NCBI GenBank assembly: GCA_027311385.1
Contig: DAICZA010000002.1
Location: forward strand, 21,327-59,531
Source of the DNA: a bacterium
Lineage (GTDB): Bacteria > Patescibacteriota > Minisyncoccia > Phycocordibacterales > Phycocordibacteraceae
Reading direction: 5' to 3'
Length of the DNA: 38,205 nt
Shown here piece by piece: positions 15,207 to 22,366 of this stretch. The number at the start of each line of letters is the position of its first letter. Positions within the stretch are counted from its first letter, which is position 1. A model generated the notes under the pieces. It was not told where the DNA came from. It was given only the letters and a program-made list of their open reading frames with translations, and searched no databases. Position numbers and translations under genes: made by a program.

Positions 15207-15758
15207 ATGTCTATTACCAAACAACGCCAGCAGACCGCCTACGCCGCCCTCGAGCGGGATTTCGGCTACACGAGCTCGATGCAGGGCCCGCGCATACAGA
15301 AAGTCATCGTTTCCACGGGCGTCGGCAAGAAGCGCGACAAGAAGCAGATAGAGCTCATCAGCGAACGCCTCGCGCGCATCACGGGACAGAAGGCGGCGCC
15401 GCGTGCCGCGAAGCAGTCCATTGCCTCGTTCAAGGTGCGCGAGGGCGACACCGTCGGGCTCCAGGTCACGCTTCGCGGGGCACGGATGTACGACTTCCTG
15501 GACAAGCTCGTCCACATCGCGCTCCCGCGCACGCGCGACTTCCGCGGCCTCAAACCGACGGCGATTGACGATATGGGGAACATCACCATCGGCATCAAGG
15601 AAAACACCATTTTCCCGGAAACGAGCGATGAGGACCTGAAGGACGTGTTCGGGCTCGCCATCACCGTCGTCACCACAGCCACGTCGAAGGCCGAGGCCGA
15701 GGCTTTCTTCCGCCACCTCGGGTTTCCGCTTATCGTTGACGCAAGCATAAAACGCTGA
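15207..15758 (+). CDS. rplE: 50S ribosomal protein L5
   Basis: L5 binds 5S rRNA and contacts the P-site tRNA. The 183-residue protein has PRIQKVIVSTGVGKKRDKK, FKVREGDTVGLQVTLRG and RDFRGLKPTAIDDMGN, all typical of L5. It follows rplX by 9 nt. The 38-nt gap after it holds a U-rich leader before rpsN. Confidence 0.97.
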   Translation: MSITKQRQQTAYAALERDFGYTSSMQGPRIQKVIVSTGVGKKRDKKQIELISERLARITGQKAAPRAAKQSIASFKVREGDTVGLQVTLRGARMYDFLDKLVHIALPRTRDFRGLKPTAIDDMGNITIGIKENTIFPETSDEDLKDVFGLAITVVTTATSKAEAEAFFRHLGFPLIVDASIKR

Positions 15759-15780
15759 TATTCTGACGATACGCTCTTCG

Positions 15781-15794
15781 GGGCTTTATTTTTT
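15781..15794 (+). promoter_or_regulatory. GC/U-rich leader before rpsN
   Basis: GGGCTTTATTTTTT lies just upstream of the rpsN ATG, after a short GCTC/GGGC stem. It resembles the leaders of fusA and ndk. A possible -10 (TACGCT) lies upstream, so a secondary promoter or weak attenuator inside the cluster is possible. Confidence 0.3.
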
Positions 15795-15796
15795 CT

Positions 15797-16066
15797 ATGG
15801 CCAAAAAATCCCAGCACGCACGACTCGTCAAGAAGACGAAACTCGTCAAGAAGTACGCGGTAAAGCGTGCGGCGTTGAAGCTGGCCGGCGATTCCGAAGG
15901 CCTGCAGAAACTCCCGCGGAATTCCTCGCCCGTCCGCCTCAAGAACCGCTGTGCCATCACCGGCCGCTCCCGCGGCTATATGCGCGCATTCGGCCTCTCG
16001 CGCATCCAGTTCCGCGAGCTCGCGCGCGAGGGCAAGATTCCGGGCGTTAAGAAAGCATCATGGTAA
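15797..16066 (+). CDS. rpsN: 30S ribosomal protein S14 (zinc-less form)
   Basis: S14 is a 30S head protein. At 89 residues, and with only one cysteine ([11 protein letters not shown]), this is the long form without the CxxC zinc ribbon. The core [20 protein letters not shown] is highly conserved. The stop codon overlaps the rpsH start by 7 nt, indicating coupling. Confidence 0.96.
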   Translation: MAKKSQHARLVKKTKLVKKYAVKRAALKLAGDSEGLQKLPRNSSPVRLKNRCAITGRSRGYMRAFGLSRIQFRELAREGKIPGVKKASW

Positions 16067-16464
16067 CTGACCGCGTCGGTGATTTCATCATCCGTCTCCA
16101 GAATGCCGCGGCTATCGGCAAGGCGGAGGTGTCTCTGCCGTACTCGGAACACCTCTTCGCCATCGCGCAGAAGCTCAAGGACCTCGGCTATCTTTCGCAC
16201 GCGGAGGTGACGGTGAAGGAGGGCGACGAAGTGAAGAAGACGATCGTCGCGGCGCTCTCCTATAACGAACACGGCGTTGCAAAACTCCGCGGCGTGAAGC
16301 GTATCAGCAAGCCCGGCCGCCGGCTCTACGTGCCGTCTACCGCCGCACACAAGGTGAAGGGCGGTACCGGCGCGCGCATCATTTCAAGCCCCGCCGGCAT
16401 CATCTCGGATGCGGAAGCGCGCAAAACGCACGTGGGCGGCGAGAATCTTTTTGAGATTTGGTAA
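16060..16464 (+). CDS. rpsH: 30S ribosomal protein S8
   Basis: S8 is a central 30S assembly protein and, in E. coli, the repressor of the spc operon. The 134-residue protein has [18 protein letters not shown] near the N-terminus and ends [19 protein letters not shown], a variant of the family's GGE(I/V)LCxVW end. It overlaps rpsN by 7 nt. No Shine-Dalgarno site. Confidence 0.96.
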   Translation: MVTDRVGDFIIRLQNAAAIGKAEVSLPYSEHLFAIAQKLKDLGYLSHAEVTVKEGDEVKKTIVAALSYNEHGVAKLRGVKRISKPGRRLYVPSTAAHKVKGGTGARIISSPAGIISDAEARKTHVGGENLFEIW

Positions 16465-16474
16465 TGATTGTTGT

Positions 16475-17005
16475 ATGAGCCGCCTTGCCAAAAAGCCGAT
16501 TGCAATAGGAAAGACCGATGTCTCGGTCGCCGGCGGCACGCTGACCGTAAAGGGGACGAAGGGCACACTCACCAAGCGCGTGCACCCGTCGGTGAACATT
16601 TCGGTTGAGGGTGGCGCCGTCGCTATCACGCCGAAGGACCGTTCTCGTCTCGCCAAGGCGCTCATCGGCACGTATGCATCGCATGTGAAGAATATGGTCC
16701 AGGGCGTTGAGACGCCCTATGTGAAGAAGCTCATCCTCGACGGCGTCGGCTACCGGATGGAAGTGAAAGGCAAGGATGTCGTGCTCACGGTCGGCTTCTC
16801 GCACACGGTGCCGCTCGCGATTCCGGAAGACGTCACGGCAAAGGTGGAGAAGAACGTGCTGACGCTTGAGAGCGTGAACAAAGAGTCGGTCGGGCAGTTC
16901 GCGGCAAATGTCCGCCGCGTGAAGCCGCCGGAGCCGTACCTCGGCAAGGGTATCCGCTATGAGGGCGAAGTTATCCGCCGCAAGCAGGGCAAGAAGGCCG
17001 TCTAA
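16475..17005 (+). CDS. rplF: 50S ribosomal protein L6
   Basis: L6 lies near the factor-binding site of the 50S. The 176-residue protein begins [20 protein letters not shown] and contains [20 protein letters not shown] and [20 protein letters not shown], both diagnostic. ATG 16475 marks the conserved start; longer in-frame versions overlap rpsH and have no homology. Confidence 0.97.
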   Translation: MSRLAKKPIAIGKTDVSVAGGTLTVKGTKGTLTKRVHPSVNISVEGGAVAITPKDRSRLAKALIGTYASHVKNMVQGVETPYVKKLILDGVGYRMEVKGKDVVLTVGFSHTVPLAIPEDVTAKVEKNVLTLESVNKESVGQFAANVRRVKPPEPYLGKGIRYEGEVIRRKQGKKAV

Positions 17006-17009
17006 TACT

Positions 17010-17360
17010 ATGAACCGCAAACCAACCAGCACCAGTGAACTCCGCAAGCGCCGCCATGCGCGCGTGCGGGCGACCGTCATCGGCACCGCGGCGCGGCCGC
17101 GCCTCGCCGTCTACCGGAGCAATCGCTTCGTGTCGGCGCAGCTCATTGACGACGCGGCGGGGAAGACGGTGGCGGCCGCGCATGGACGCGAGTTCAAGGG
17201 TTCGCAGTCGGTGCAGGCGGTGTCGGTCGGCGAAGCCATCGCCAAGCAGGCGAAAGCGAAGGGCATCACGACGGCCGTCTTTGACCGCGGCGGCTACCGC
17301 TACGGCGGGCAGGTGAAGGCGCTCGCGGATGCCGCACGCGCGGGCGGTCTCGCCTTTTAA
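17010..17360 (+). CDS. rplR: 50S ribosomal protein L18
   Basis: L18 binds 5S rRNA with L5. The 116-residue protein has [20 protein letters not shown] and ends [20 protein letters not shown], matching the family. ATG 17010 follows the rplF stop by 4 nt; upstream in-frame codons lie inside rplF. Confidence 0.96.
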   Translation: MNRKPTSTSELRKRRHARVRATVIGTAARPRLAVYRSNRFVSAQLIDDAAGKTVAAAHGREFKGSQSVQAVSVGEAIAKQAKAKGITTAVFDRGGYRYGGQVKALADAARAGGLAF

Positions 17361-17366
17361 ATAGTT

Positions 17367-17981
17367 ATGACAACCCCGATGGAACCAGAAATCATACAGG
17401 AAGAAGTAGCCGCGCCGGAAGTAGCGGACGTTGAGACGACGGCCGCGCCGGTTGAGGCGGCGCCGGCACCGCGCAACTTCCGCGAACGCGGCGCACTGCG
17501 CGGCCGCGCCCCGCGCGGCGGCGGCCGCGGCCGTCCGCCGCGCGAGCGCGGCGAGTTTGAGCAGGTCACCATTGACGCACGCCGCGTGGCGCGCGTGATG
17601 GCCGGCGGCCGTCGTTTCAATTTCAGCCTCGTGGTCGTCATCGGCGACAAGAAGGGACGCGTCGGCGTCGGGCTCGGCAAAGGCATTGACACCGCGCTCG
17701 CGATTGATAAGGCGACCCGCGACGCAAAGAAGCACCTTTTCACCGTTCCGCGCACGGCCTCGGGCTCCATTCCGCACCAGGTGCTGATGAAGTACGCGTC
17801 GTCCACCGTGGAAATCATCCCGTCCAAGGGCCGCGGGCTCGTCGCCGGCTCGGCGGTGCGCACCGTGCTGGACCTCGCGGGCGTGACCGACGTCGTCACC
17901 AAGATTCACAGCCGTTCCAAGAACAAGCTCACGATGGCGCGCGCCACCGTCGGCGCTCTGAAGAAATTGCGCTCCGCATAA
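17367..17981 (+). CDS. rpsE: 30S ribosomal protein S5, extended N-terminus
   Basis: S5 lies at the mRNA entry site and affects accuracy. The S5 core starts near residue 64 (EQVTIDARRVARVMAGGRRF) and includes GDKKGRVGVGLGKG and the C-terminal domain. Before it is an extension of about 60 residues: an acidic Ala/Pro part followed by an Arg/Gly-rich part (RGRAPRGGGRGRPPRERG). At 204 residues it is longer than the usual 165 or so. No rpmD (L30) lies between this gene and rplO. Confidence 0.96.
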   Translation: MTTPMEPEIIQEEVAAPEVADVETTAAPVEAAPAPRNFRERGALRGRAPRGGGRGRPPRERGEFEQVTIDARRVARVMAGGRRFNFSLVVVIGDKKGRVGVGLGKGIDTALAIDKATRDAKKHLFTVPRTASGSIPHQVLMKYASSTVEIIPSKGRGLVAGSAVRTVLDLAGVTDVVTKIHSRSKNKLTMARATVGALKKLRSA

Positions 17982-17991
17982 CTATTTCCGT

Positions 17992-18447
17992 ATGCAACTT
18001 CACTCTCTGTCTCCCCGCACCAAAAACAAGAAGAACGCGCCTGTCGGGCGCGGCGGCAAGCGCGGCAAGACCAGCGGCCGCGGCGGGAAAGGGCAGACGG
18101 CGCGCGCCGGGCACCACATCCGCCCGGAAGTCCGCGATCTCATAAAGAAGCTTCCGAAGCGCCGCGGCCACGGCAAGAACCGCGCACGCACCGTGCGTAC
18201 GAACCGCATTTCCGTCTCCGCGGTGAATCTGGATGCGCTGGAACTGAACTACCAAGCCGGCGAGACCGTCTCGCCGGCGACGCTGCTTGCGAGGGGCGTT
18301 GTCCGCCGCGCGAAAGGCCGTGCGCCGATGGTGAAAATCCTCGGTACCGGAGAACTCACGAAGGCGCTCACCGTGACCGGCTGCACCCTTTCCGCTTCGG
18401 CGAAAGCCGCGGTCACGGCCGCCGGCGGAACCATTGCCCATGCTTAA
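17992..18447 (+). CDS. rplO: 50S ribosomal protein L15
   Basis: L15 is a late 50S assembly protein. The 151-residue protein has the Gly/Arg-rich N-terminal tail (RGGKRGKTSGRGGKGQTARA) and the globular C-terminal domain. It follows rpsE directly, where rpmD would normally lie. Its stop codon overlaps the secY start by 8 nt. Confidence 0.96.
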   Translation: MQLHSLSPRTKNKKNAPVGRGGKRGKTSGRGGKGQTARAGHHIRPEVRDLIKKLPKRRGHGKNRARTVRTNRISVSAVNLDALELNYQAGETVSPATLLARGVVRRAKGRAPMVKILGTGELTKALTVTGCTLSASAKAAVTAAGGTIAHA

Positions 18448-19714
18448 TTCTTTCAGCCGGAAACTTAGACTTGCGTTCGGCGACCGCGAGATTCGTTTCC
18501 GCATCCTCTTCCTTGCCGGTGCGCTCGCACTCTTCCGCCTCCTCGCGGCGGTTCCCATCCCGGGCGTGGACAAGAACGCGCTTGCGGCGTTTTTTGCGAA
18601 TAACCAATTCTTCGGACTGTTGAATATTTTCTCCGGCGGCGGGCTTTCGCGCCTCTCGGTCGTGATGCTCGGCGTGGGCCCCTACATCACCGCGTCCATC
18701 ATTATGCAGCTCGGCACCATCGTTTTCCCGCAGGTGAAGCAGGCGTACTTTGAAGAGGGCGAAGCGGGCCGCGCGAAATTCATTGAATGGAGCCGCCTCT
18801 TGACCATTCCCATCGCTATCCTGCAGGGCATCGGCTTCCTCTTCCTGCTCGAGAGCCAGGGCGTCATTGCACACCTGGGCACGGTCGCGCTTGTCGCGAA
18901 TATCGCGCTCATCGCCGCGGGTTCTATGCTTCTTATGTGGCTCGGCGAGCTCGTGACCGAGTTCGGCATAGGGAACGGCGTGTCGCTCATCATCCTCGCG
19001 GGCATCCTCGCAGGCGTTCCTTCCAGTATCTCGCAGACCATCTTCGCGTCCACGGTGGCGAACATCCCCGCGTACCTCGCCTTCGCCGTCCTCGCGCTCG
19101 CGATGATTTACGCGGTCGTGGTCGTGTCCGATGCCGAGCGCTCCATCCCGATTGCCTATGCGCGTGCGGTACGCGGCGCCGCGCTGTCGCAAGGTGCGGC
19201 GACGTATCTCCCCATCCGCCTTCTGCAGGCCGGCGTCATCCCCATCATTTTCGCGCTGTCGCTCCTGCTCTTGCCGCAGATGGTGCTGTCTATGCTCGGC
19301 GCGTTCCATCTCTCGTTTGCAACGGCTGCGGCGACCTGGTACACCGCGTTCCTCTCCAATCCGTGGAAGTACGGCTCGGTCTACTTCCTGCTGGTGGTGC
19401 TCTTCACGTATTTCTATACCGCCGTCACGTTTGAACCGCACCGCGTTGCGGAAAATCTCCAGAAGACCGGCGCATTTGTCCCCGGCGTGCGCCCCGGCCG
19501 CGAGACCGAAGAATACATCGGGAAGGTCGTGAATCGTGTGACGCTCCCCGGCGCCTGCTTCCTCGGCCTTCTTGCCGTCGCTCCGAGCATCATCCAGGGG
19601 CTCACCGGCGTCACGACGCTCATCCTCGGCGGTACCGCGCTCCTCATCGCCGTGCAGGTCGCGCTTGACCTCGCGCAGAAAATAGACGCCCAAGTCTCGC
19701 TCCGCGAATACTAA
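18440..19714 (+). CDS. secY: Protein translocase subunit SecY
   Basis: SecY is the channel of the general secretion machinery in the cytoplasmic membrane. The 424-residue protein has about ten membrane helices, the plug-region sequence NIFSGGGLSRLSVVMLGVGPYI split over helix 2, and the cytoplasmic loop GNGVSLIILAGILAG. ATG 18440 overlaps the rplO stop, implying coupling; a TTG at 18434 would add two residues. Its first helices carry the usual positive N-terminus (SRKLRLAFGDREIRFR). Confidence 0.97.
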   Translation: MLNSFSRKLRLAFGDREIRFRILFLAGALALFRLLAAVPIPGVDKNALAAFFANNQFFGLLNIFSGGGLSRLSVVMLGVGPYITASIIMQLGTIVFPQVKQAYFEEGEAGRAKFIEWSRLLTIPIAILQGIGFLFLLESQGVIAHLGTVALVANIALIAAGSMLLMWLGELVTEFGIGNGVSLIILAGILAGVPSSISQTIFASTVANIPAYLAFAVLALAMIYAVVVVSDAERSIPIAYARAVRGAALSQGAATYLPIRLLQAGVIPIIFALSLLLLPQMVLSMLGAFHLSFATAAATWYTAFLSNPWKYGSVYFLLVVLFTYFYTAVTFEPHRVAENLQKTGAFVPGVRPGRETEEYIGKVVNRVTLPGACFLGLLAVAPSIIQGLTGVTTLILGGTALLIAVQVALDLAQKIDAQVSLREY

Positions 19715-19720
19715 AGGTGG

Positions 19721-19726
19721 TAGAGT
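19721..19726 (+). promoter_or_regulatory. -10 box of leaderless adk promoter
   Basis: TAGAGT ends exactly 6 nt before the adk ATG, so the predicted start site is the A of ATG. It sits in the 18-nt gap after secY. Confidence 0.45.
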
Positions 19727-19732
19727 AGGGCA

Positions 19733-20338
19733 ATGGACACGCACCCCGAGAGTACTCCGAACGCAGCTGACCGCGAAGGGGCGCGCACGGTACTTTTTAT
19801 CGGGAAGCCCGGCTGCGGAAAGGGCGACCAGGCGAAGCTGCTTGCGGAGAAGACCGGCTGGAAGATCATTGCCTCGGGCGAGCAGTTCCGGGCGATGGCT
19901 ACCGAGGACACGCTCGTCGGACGGAAAGTGAAGTCCGTCGGCGACGCGGGCATGCTCCAGCCGCATTGGCTCGCGGAGTATCTCTTTCTCAAGAATCTTT
20001 TTCTTCTCGCGGAAGACGACGGGGCCATTTTTGACGGGTTTGGTCGCGAAGTTCAAGAAACGGAGCTTATTATGGACGCATTTGCCTGGCTCAATCGTCC
20101 GTTCATCGCCCTCCATCTGCGCATTTCCGATGAAGAAATTCGCCACCGCCTCGCGTTGCGCAAGGAGATTGAAGGCCGCGCCGACGACAGTGCCGTTGAC
20201 GAGCGCCTGAAGGAATACCGGGAATACACCGAACCGGTCATTGAGCTGTTCCGCAAGGAAGGGAAGCTCGTTGAAATAGACGGCGAGCGGACGCGGGAAG
20301 CGATTGCAGCAGACATCAACGCGGCGCTCAACCTCTGA
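19733..20338 (+). CDS. adk: Adenylate kinase
   Basis: Adenylate kinase interconverts AMP and ATP with ADP. The 201-residue protein has the P-loop GKPGCGKGD (24-32), a variant of GPPGSGKGT, and DGFGREVQE in place of DGFPR. The LID is short and has no zinc cysteines. An N-terminal stretch of about 18 residues precedes the first strand; the start is supported by the -10 box 6 nt upstream. Position after secY and before map matches the usual spc order. The stop overlaps the map ATG by 1 nt. Confidence 0.88.
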   Translation: MDTHPESTPNAADREGARTVLFIGKPGCGKGDQAKLLAEKTGWKIIASGEQFRAMATEDTLVGRKVKSVGDAGMLQPHWLAEYLFLKNLFLLAEDDGAIFDGFGREVQETELIMDAFAWLNRPFIALHLRISDEEIRHRLALRKEIEGRADDSAVDERLKEYREYTEPVIELFRKEGKLVEIDGERTREAIAADINAALNL

Positions 20339-21105
20339 TGACGATTACGAACGACACACAGCGTGCGGACCTGATTGAGGGCGGGAAGCGCCTTGCGGCG
20401 GTGCTTGCGGCGCTGCGCGCGAACGTCGCTCCTGGCGTGACGACCGAAGCGTTGGACGACCTTGCCGAACAACTCATCCGCGACGGCGGCGATGAACCGT
20501 GCTTCCTCGGCTACACGCCCGAAGGTTCAAATCGGCCGTACCCGGCGACGCTGTGCGTCTCCATTAACGACGAAGTCGTGCACGGCATCCCGAACGAGTC
20601 ACCAAAGACGCTGAAGGAGGGCGACATCGTCGGACTGGACCTCGGACTCGCGCATAACGGCGTCATCGTGGACGCGGCCATCACCGTGCCGGTGGGGAAC
20701 GTAACCGAGGAGACGAAGGAGCTCCTGCGCGCGACGGAGGCGGCGCTTGCCGCGGGTATCGCCGCCGCCCTTCCGGGGAAGCACGTGGGCGATATTTCGG
20801 CGGCCATCCAGAAGGAGATTGAAGACGCGGGATTTAAGGTGGTGAAGGAGCTCGGCGGTCACGGCGTGGGGGAGCGCGTGCACGAGGAGCCGTTCATCCC
20901 CAACTACGGCCGCGCCGGCGACGGAGAATTGCTCACCGAAGGTATGGTGCTCGCGCTGGAGCCGATTTCCACCGCCGGAAAGGCCACAGTCATCCTTACC
21001 CCCGACGGCTACACCTACCGCACCAAGGACGGCTCGCGCTCCGCGCATTTTGAACACACGATTTTGATAGAAAAGGGCGGCGCGCGTGTTGTAACAGCAC
21101 AGTAA
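20338..21105 (+). CDS. map: Methionine aminopeptidase, type I
   Basis: It removes the initiator methionine from new proteins. The 255-residue protein has all five metal ligands of the family: D101, D112, H175 (GGHGVGERVHEEP), E208 and E239, each 4 positions on from the E. coli enzyme. The ATG overlaps the adk TGA (TGATG), so translation is coupled. infA, rpmJ, rpsM and the rpoA group that usually follow are absent here. Confidence 0.97.
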   Translation: MTITNDTQRADLIEGGKRLAAVLAALRANVAPGVTTEALDDLAEQLIRDGGDEPCFLGYTPEGSNRPYPATLCVSINDEVVHGIPNESPKTLKEGDIVGLDLGLAHNGVIVDAAITVPVGNVTEETKELLRATEAALAAGIAAALPGKHVGDISAAIQKEIEDAGFKVVKELGGHGVGERVHEEPFIPNYGRAGDGELLTEGMVLALEPISTAGKATVILTPDGYTYRTKDGSRSAHFEHTILIEKGGARVVTAQ

Positions 21106-21144
21106 GTTGTGCACCACGCCTCTCCTGCGCGGTCAAAGCAGCCC

Positions 21145-21345
21145 TATACTAATAGACAGACTTGTTCTTGAAGCGTTCGCGTTACCATTCACACGACGGA
21201 ATGGAACACGGATTGCGAGCGGGGCTTTCGATCCCTTTCCGCCAGAAGGGAGTAAAGAGGTTCTCTTTACGACGGGAGGCATCGTCACGTTCCGCAGGAC
21301 GAGGATGATAAAGAGGGCACCGAGGGAAATACCCGGTGCCCGCCT
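21145..21345 (+). ncRNA. Candidate structured RNA upstream of ndk
   Basis: The 324-nt gap between map and ndk has no plausible ORF. A -10 (TATACT, 21145-21150) is followed by a 22-nt segment (21151-21172) that matches 18 of 22 positions after the -10 at 22104-22109. Stems inside include CCATTC/GAATGG and GTAAAGAG/CTCTTTAC. The end has GGGCACCG/CGGTGCCC (21315-21341) as a weak terminator. It may be an independent small RNA, since the likely ndk promoter lies further downstream. Confidence 0.3.
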
Positions 21346-21359
21346 TGTTTCCCTCCATA

Positions 21360-21387
21360 TTGCATACATAAGAAAAACGCGTATCAT
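21360..21387 (+). promoter_or_regulatory. ndk promoter
   Basis: TTGCAT (21360-21365), a 16-nt spacer and TATCAT (21382-21387). The leader carries a GGCATTTTATTTTTT tract (21405-21419) and no Shine-Dalgarno site. Confidence 0.5.
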
Positions 21388-21429
21388 AACTGCATAGCCC
21401 TCGCGGCATTTTATTTTTTATACTCACCT

Positions 21430-22035
21430 ATGGCACACCCGAAAACAGAACGAACGCTCGTCATCGTAAAGCCCGACGGCATTCAGCGCGCGCTTATCGG
21501 CGAAATTATGAAGCGCTATGAGCGACTCGGCCTCAAGCTTGTGGGACTCAAGATGCTCGTCCCGAGCGAGAAGATGATAGAAGAGCATTATTTGCTTGAC
21601 CCGAACTGGAAGAAAAACGTCGGCGAGAAATCAATCGCAAGCTATGTGAAGAAGGGCGAGACGCCGCCGTCAACCGACCCGATTGAAGTCGCAAACGCGG
21701 TGGTCGCGAATTTGAAAAAGTATATGACGAGCGGACCGGTCATTGCGATGGTCTGGGAAGGTGCACACGCGGTGGAGCTGGTGCGCAAGATTACGGGCGG
21801 TACGGAGCCGCGCTCTGCGGGTATCGGCACGATACGCGGCGACTTCGTTCTTGATTCCTACCAAATGGCGGATTCGGATACACGCGCCATCCGCAATCTC
21901 ATTCACGCGTCCGGCTCGGTCCCCGAGGCGGATATGGAAATTCCGCACTGGTTTAAGCCCGAAGAAGTCATCAATTACCACGTACCGCACGAGGCGATAC
22001 TCTACGACGTGGAAATGAAGAATATCCTCGGTTGA
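21430..22035 (+). CDS. ndk: Nucleoside-diphosphate kinase, long form
   Basis: It makes NTPs and dNTPs by phosphate transfer through a histidine. The N-terminus (ERTLVIVKPDGIQRALIGEI) and the active-site segment IRNLIHASGS with H159 are typical. The protein is 201 residues instead of about 140. There is an insertion at about 57-90 (DPNWKKNVGEKSIASYVKKG...) and a C-terminal part rich in acidic and aromatic residues. The usual HGSDS is HASGS here. It has its own promoter and a strong terminator. Confidence 0.93.
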   Translation: MAHPKTERTLVIVKPDGIQRALIGEIMKRYERLGLKLVGLKMLVPSEKMIEEHYLLDPNWKKNVGEKSIASYVKKGETPPSTDPIEVANAVVANLKKYMTSGPVIAMVWEGAHAVELVRKITGGTEPRSAGIGTIRGDFVLDSYQMADSDTRAIRNLIHASGSVPEADMEIPHWFKPEEVINYHVPHEAILYDVEMKNILG

Positions 22036-22041
22036 GGAACG

Positions 22042-22072
22042 GCAAAAGCCCCGCGATACGCGGGGCTTTTGC
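22042..22072 (+). terminator. Intrinsic terminator after ndk
   Basis: A perfect 14-bp stem GCAAAAGCCCCGCG/CGCGGGGCTTTTGC with an ATA loop, followed by GTTTTCC. Confidence 0.85.
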
Positions 22073-22103
22073 GTTTTCCACAAGGATATTTTGACGCCGG
22101 GTG

Positions 22104-22347
22104 TATAGTTATAGACGGAGCTGTTCTTGAAAACGCAACTTGCTCCGGTTTCGGGAAGACGGCATTAAGACGCGCTTGGTGAGCCCCTTACCACTTTTGA
22201 CGCAATGTCTTGCAGTACGAATTGGTAACTATTGTTTCAAAAGTGGTAAGGGGAATCCGAGAGCCGTCGTTGTTCGTAACCCACGTAACACCATAAAGTT
22301 GCCGGAGAGGACAGTTCCGCAAAAAGCCGCTCACAAAGGCGGCTTTT
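22104..22347 (+). ncRNA. Candidate structured small RNA between ndk and the nuclease gene
   Basis: An extended -10 (TG-TATAGT, 22104-22109) follows the ndk terminator, and the next gene has its own promoter. The roughly 230-nt transcript can close on itself. CGGAGCTG (22116-22123) pairs with CAGTTCCG (22312-22319, one G-U). GCAACTT (22135-22141) pairs with AAGTTGC (22296-22302), GACGGC (22158-22163) with GCCGTC (22263-22268), and a perfect 17-bp stem lies at 22184-22253. It ends in AAAAGCCGC/GCGGCTTTT (22322-22347). No ORF of note is inside. It does not match tmRNA, RNase P or SRP RNA motifs that I can recall; a 6S-like role is only a guess. Confidence 0.45.
22184..22253. repeat. Perfect 17-bp inverted repeat
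   Basis: CCCCTTACCACTTTTGA (22184-22200) and TCAAAAGTGGTAAGGGG (22237-22253) are perfect reverse complements around a 36-nt loop. The arms share CCACTTTTG with the element at 13431-13559. It forms the apical arm of the candidate RNA. Confidence 0.75.
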
Positions 22348-22351
22348 CGCG

Positions 22352-22360
22352 TGCTACAGT
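22352..22360 (+). promoter_or_regulatory. Extended -10, leaderless promoter
   Basis: TGCTACAGT (extended -10) ends 6 nt before the ATG at 22367. Confidence 0.45.
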
Positions 22361-22366
22361 GCGTGT

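Noticed and set aside
18413-20146. 577-residue reverse-strand frame opposite secY and adk
   Set aside because: It crosses two well-established genes and is extremely rich in Arg, Glu and His, which is typical of an antisense shadow.
21215-21280. tRNA-like end (TTCGATCC followed by CCGCCA)
   Set aside because: No complementary acceptor strand or anticodon arm lies at the right distance upstream.
22295-22350. T-box-like antiterminator before the nuclease gene
   Set aside because: The sequence only loosely resembles the T-box core and no specifier stem is visible.
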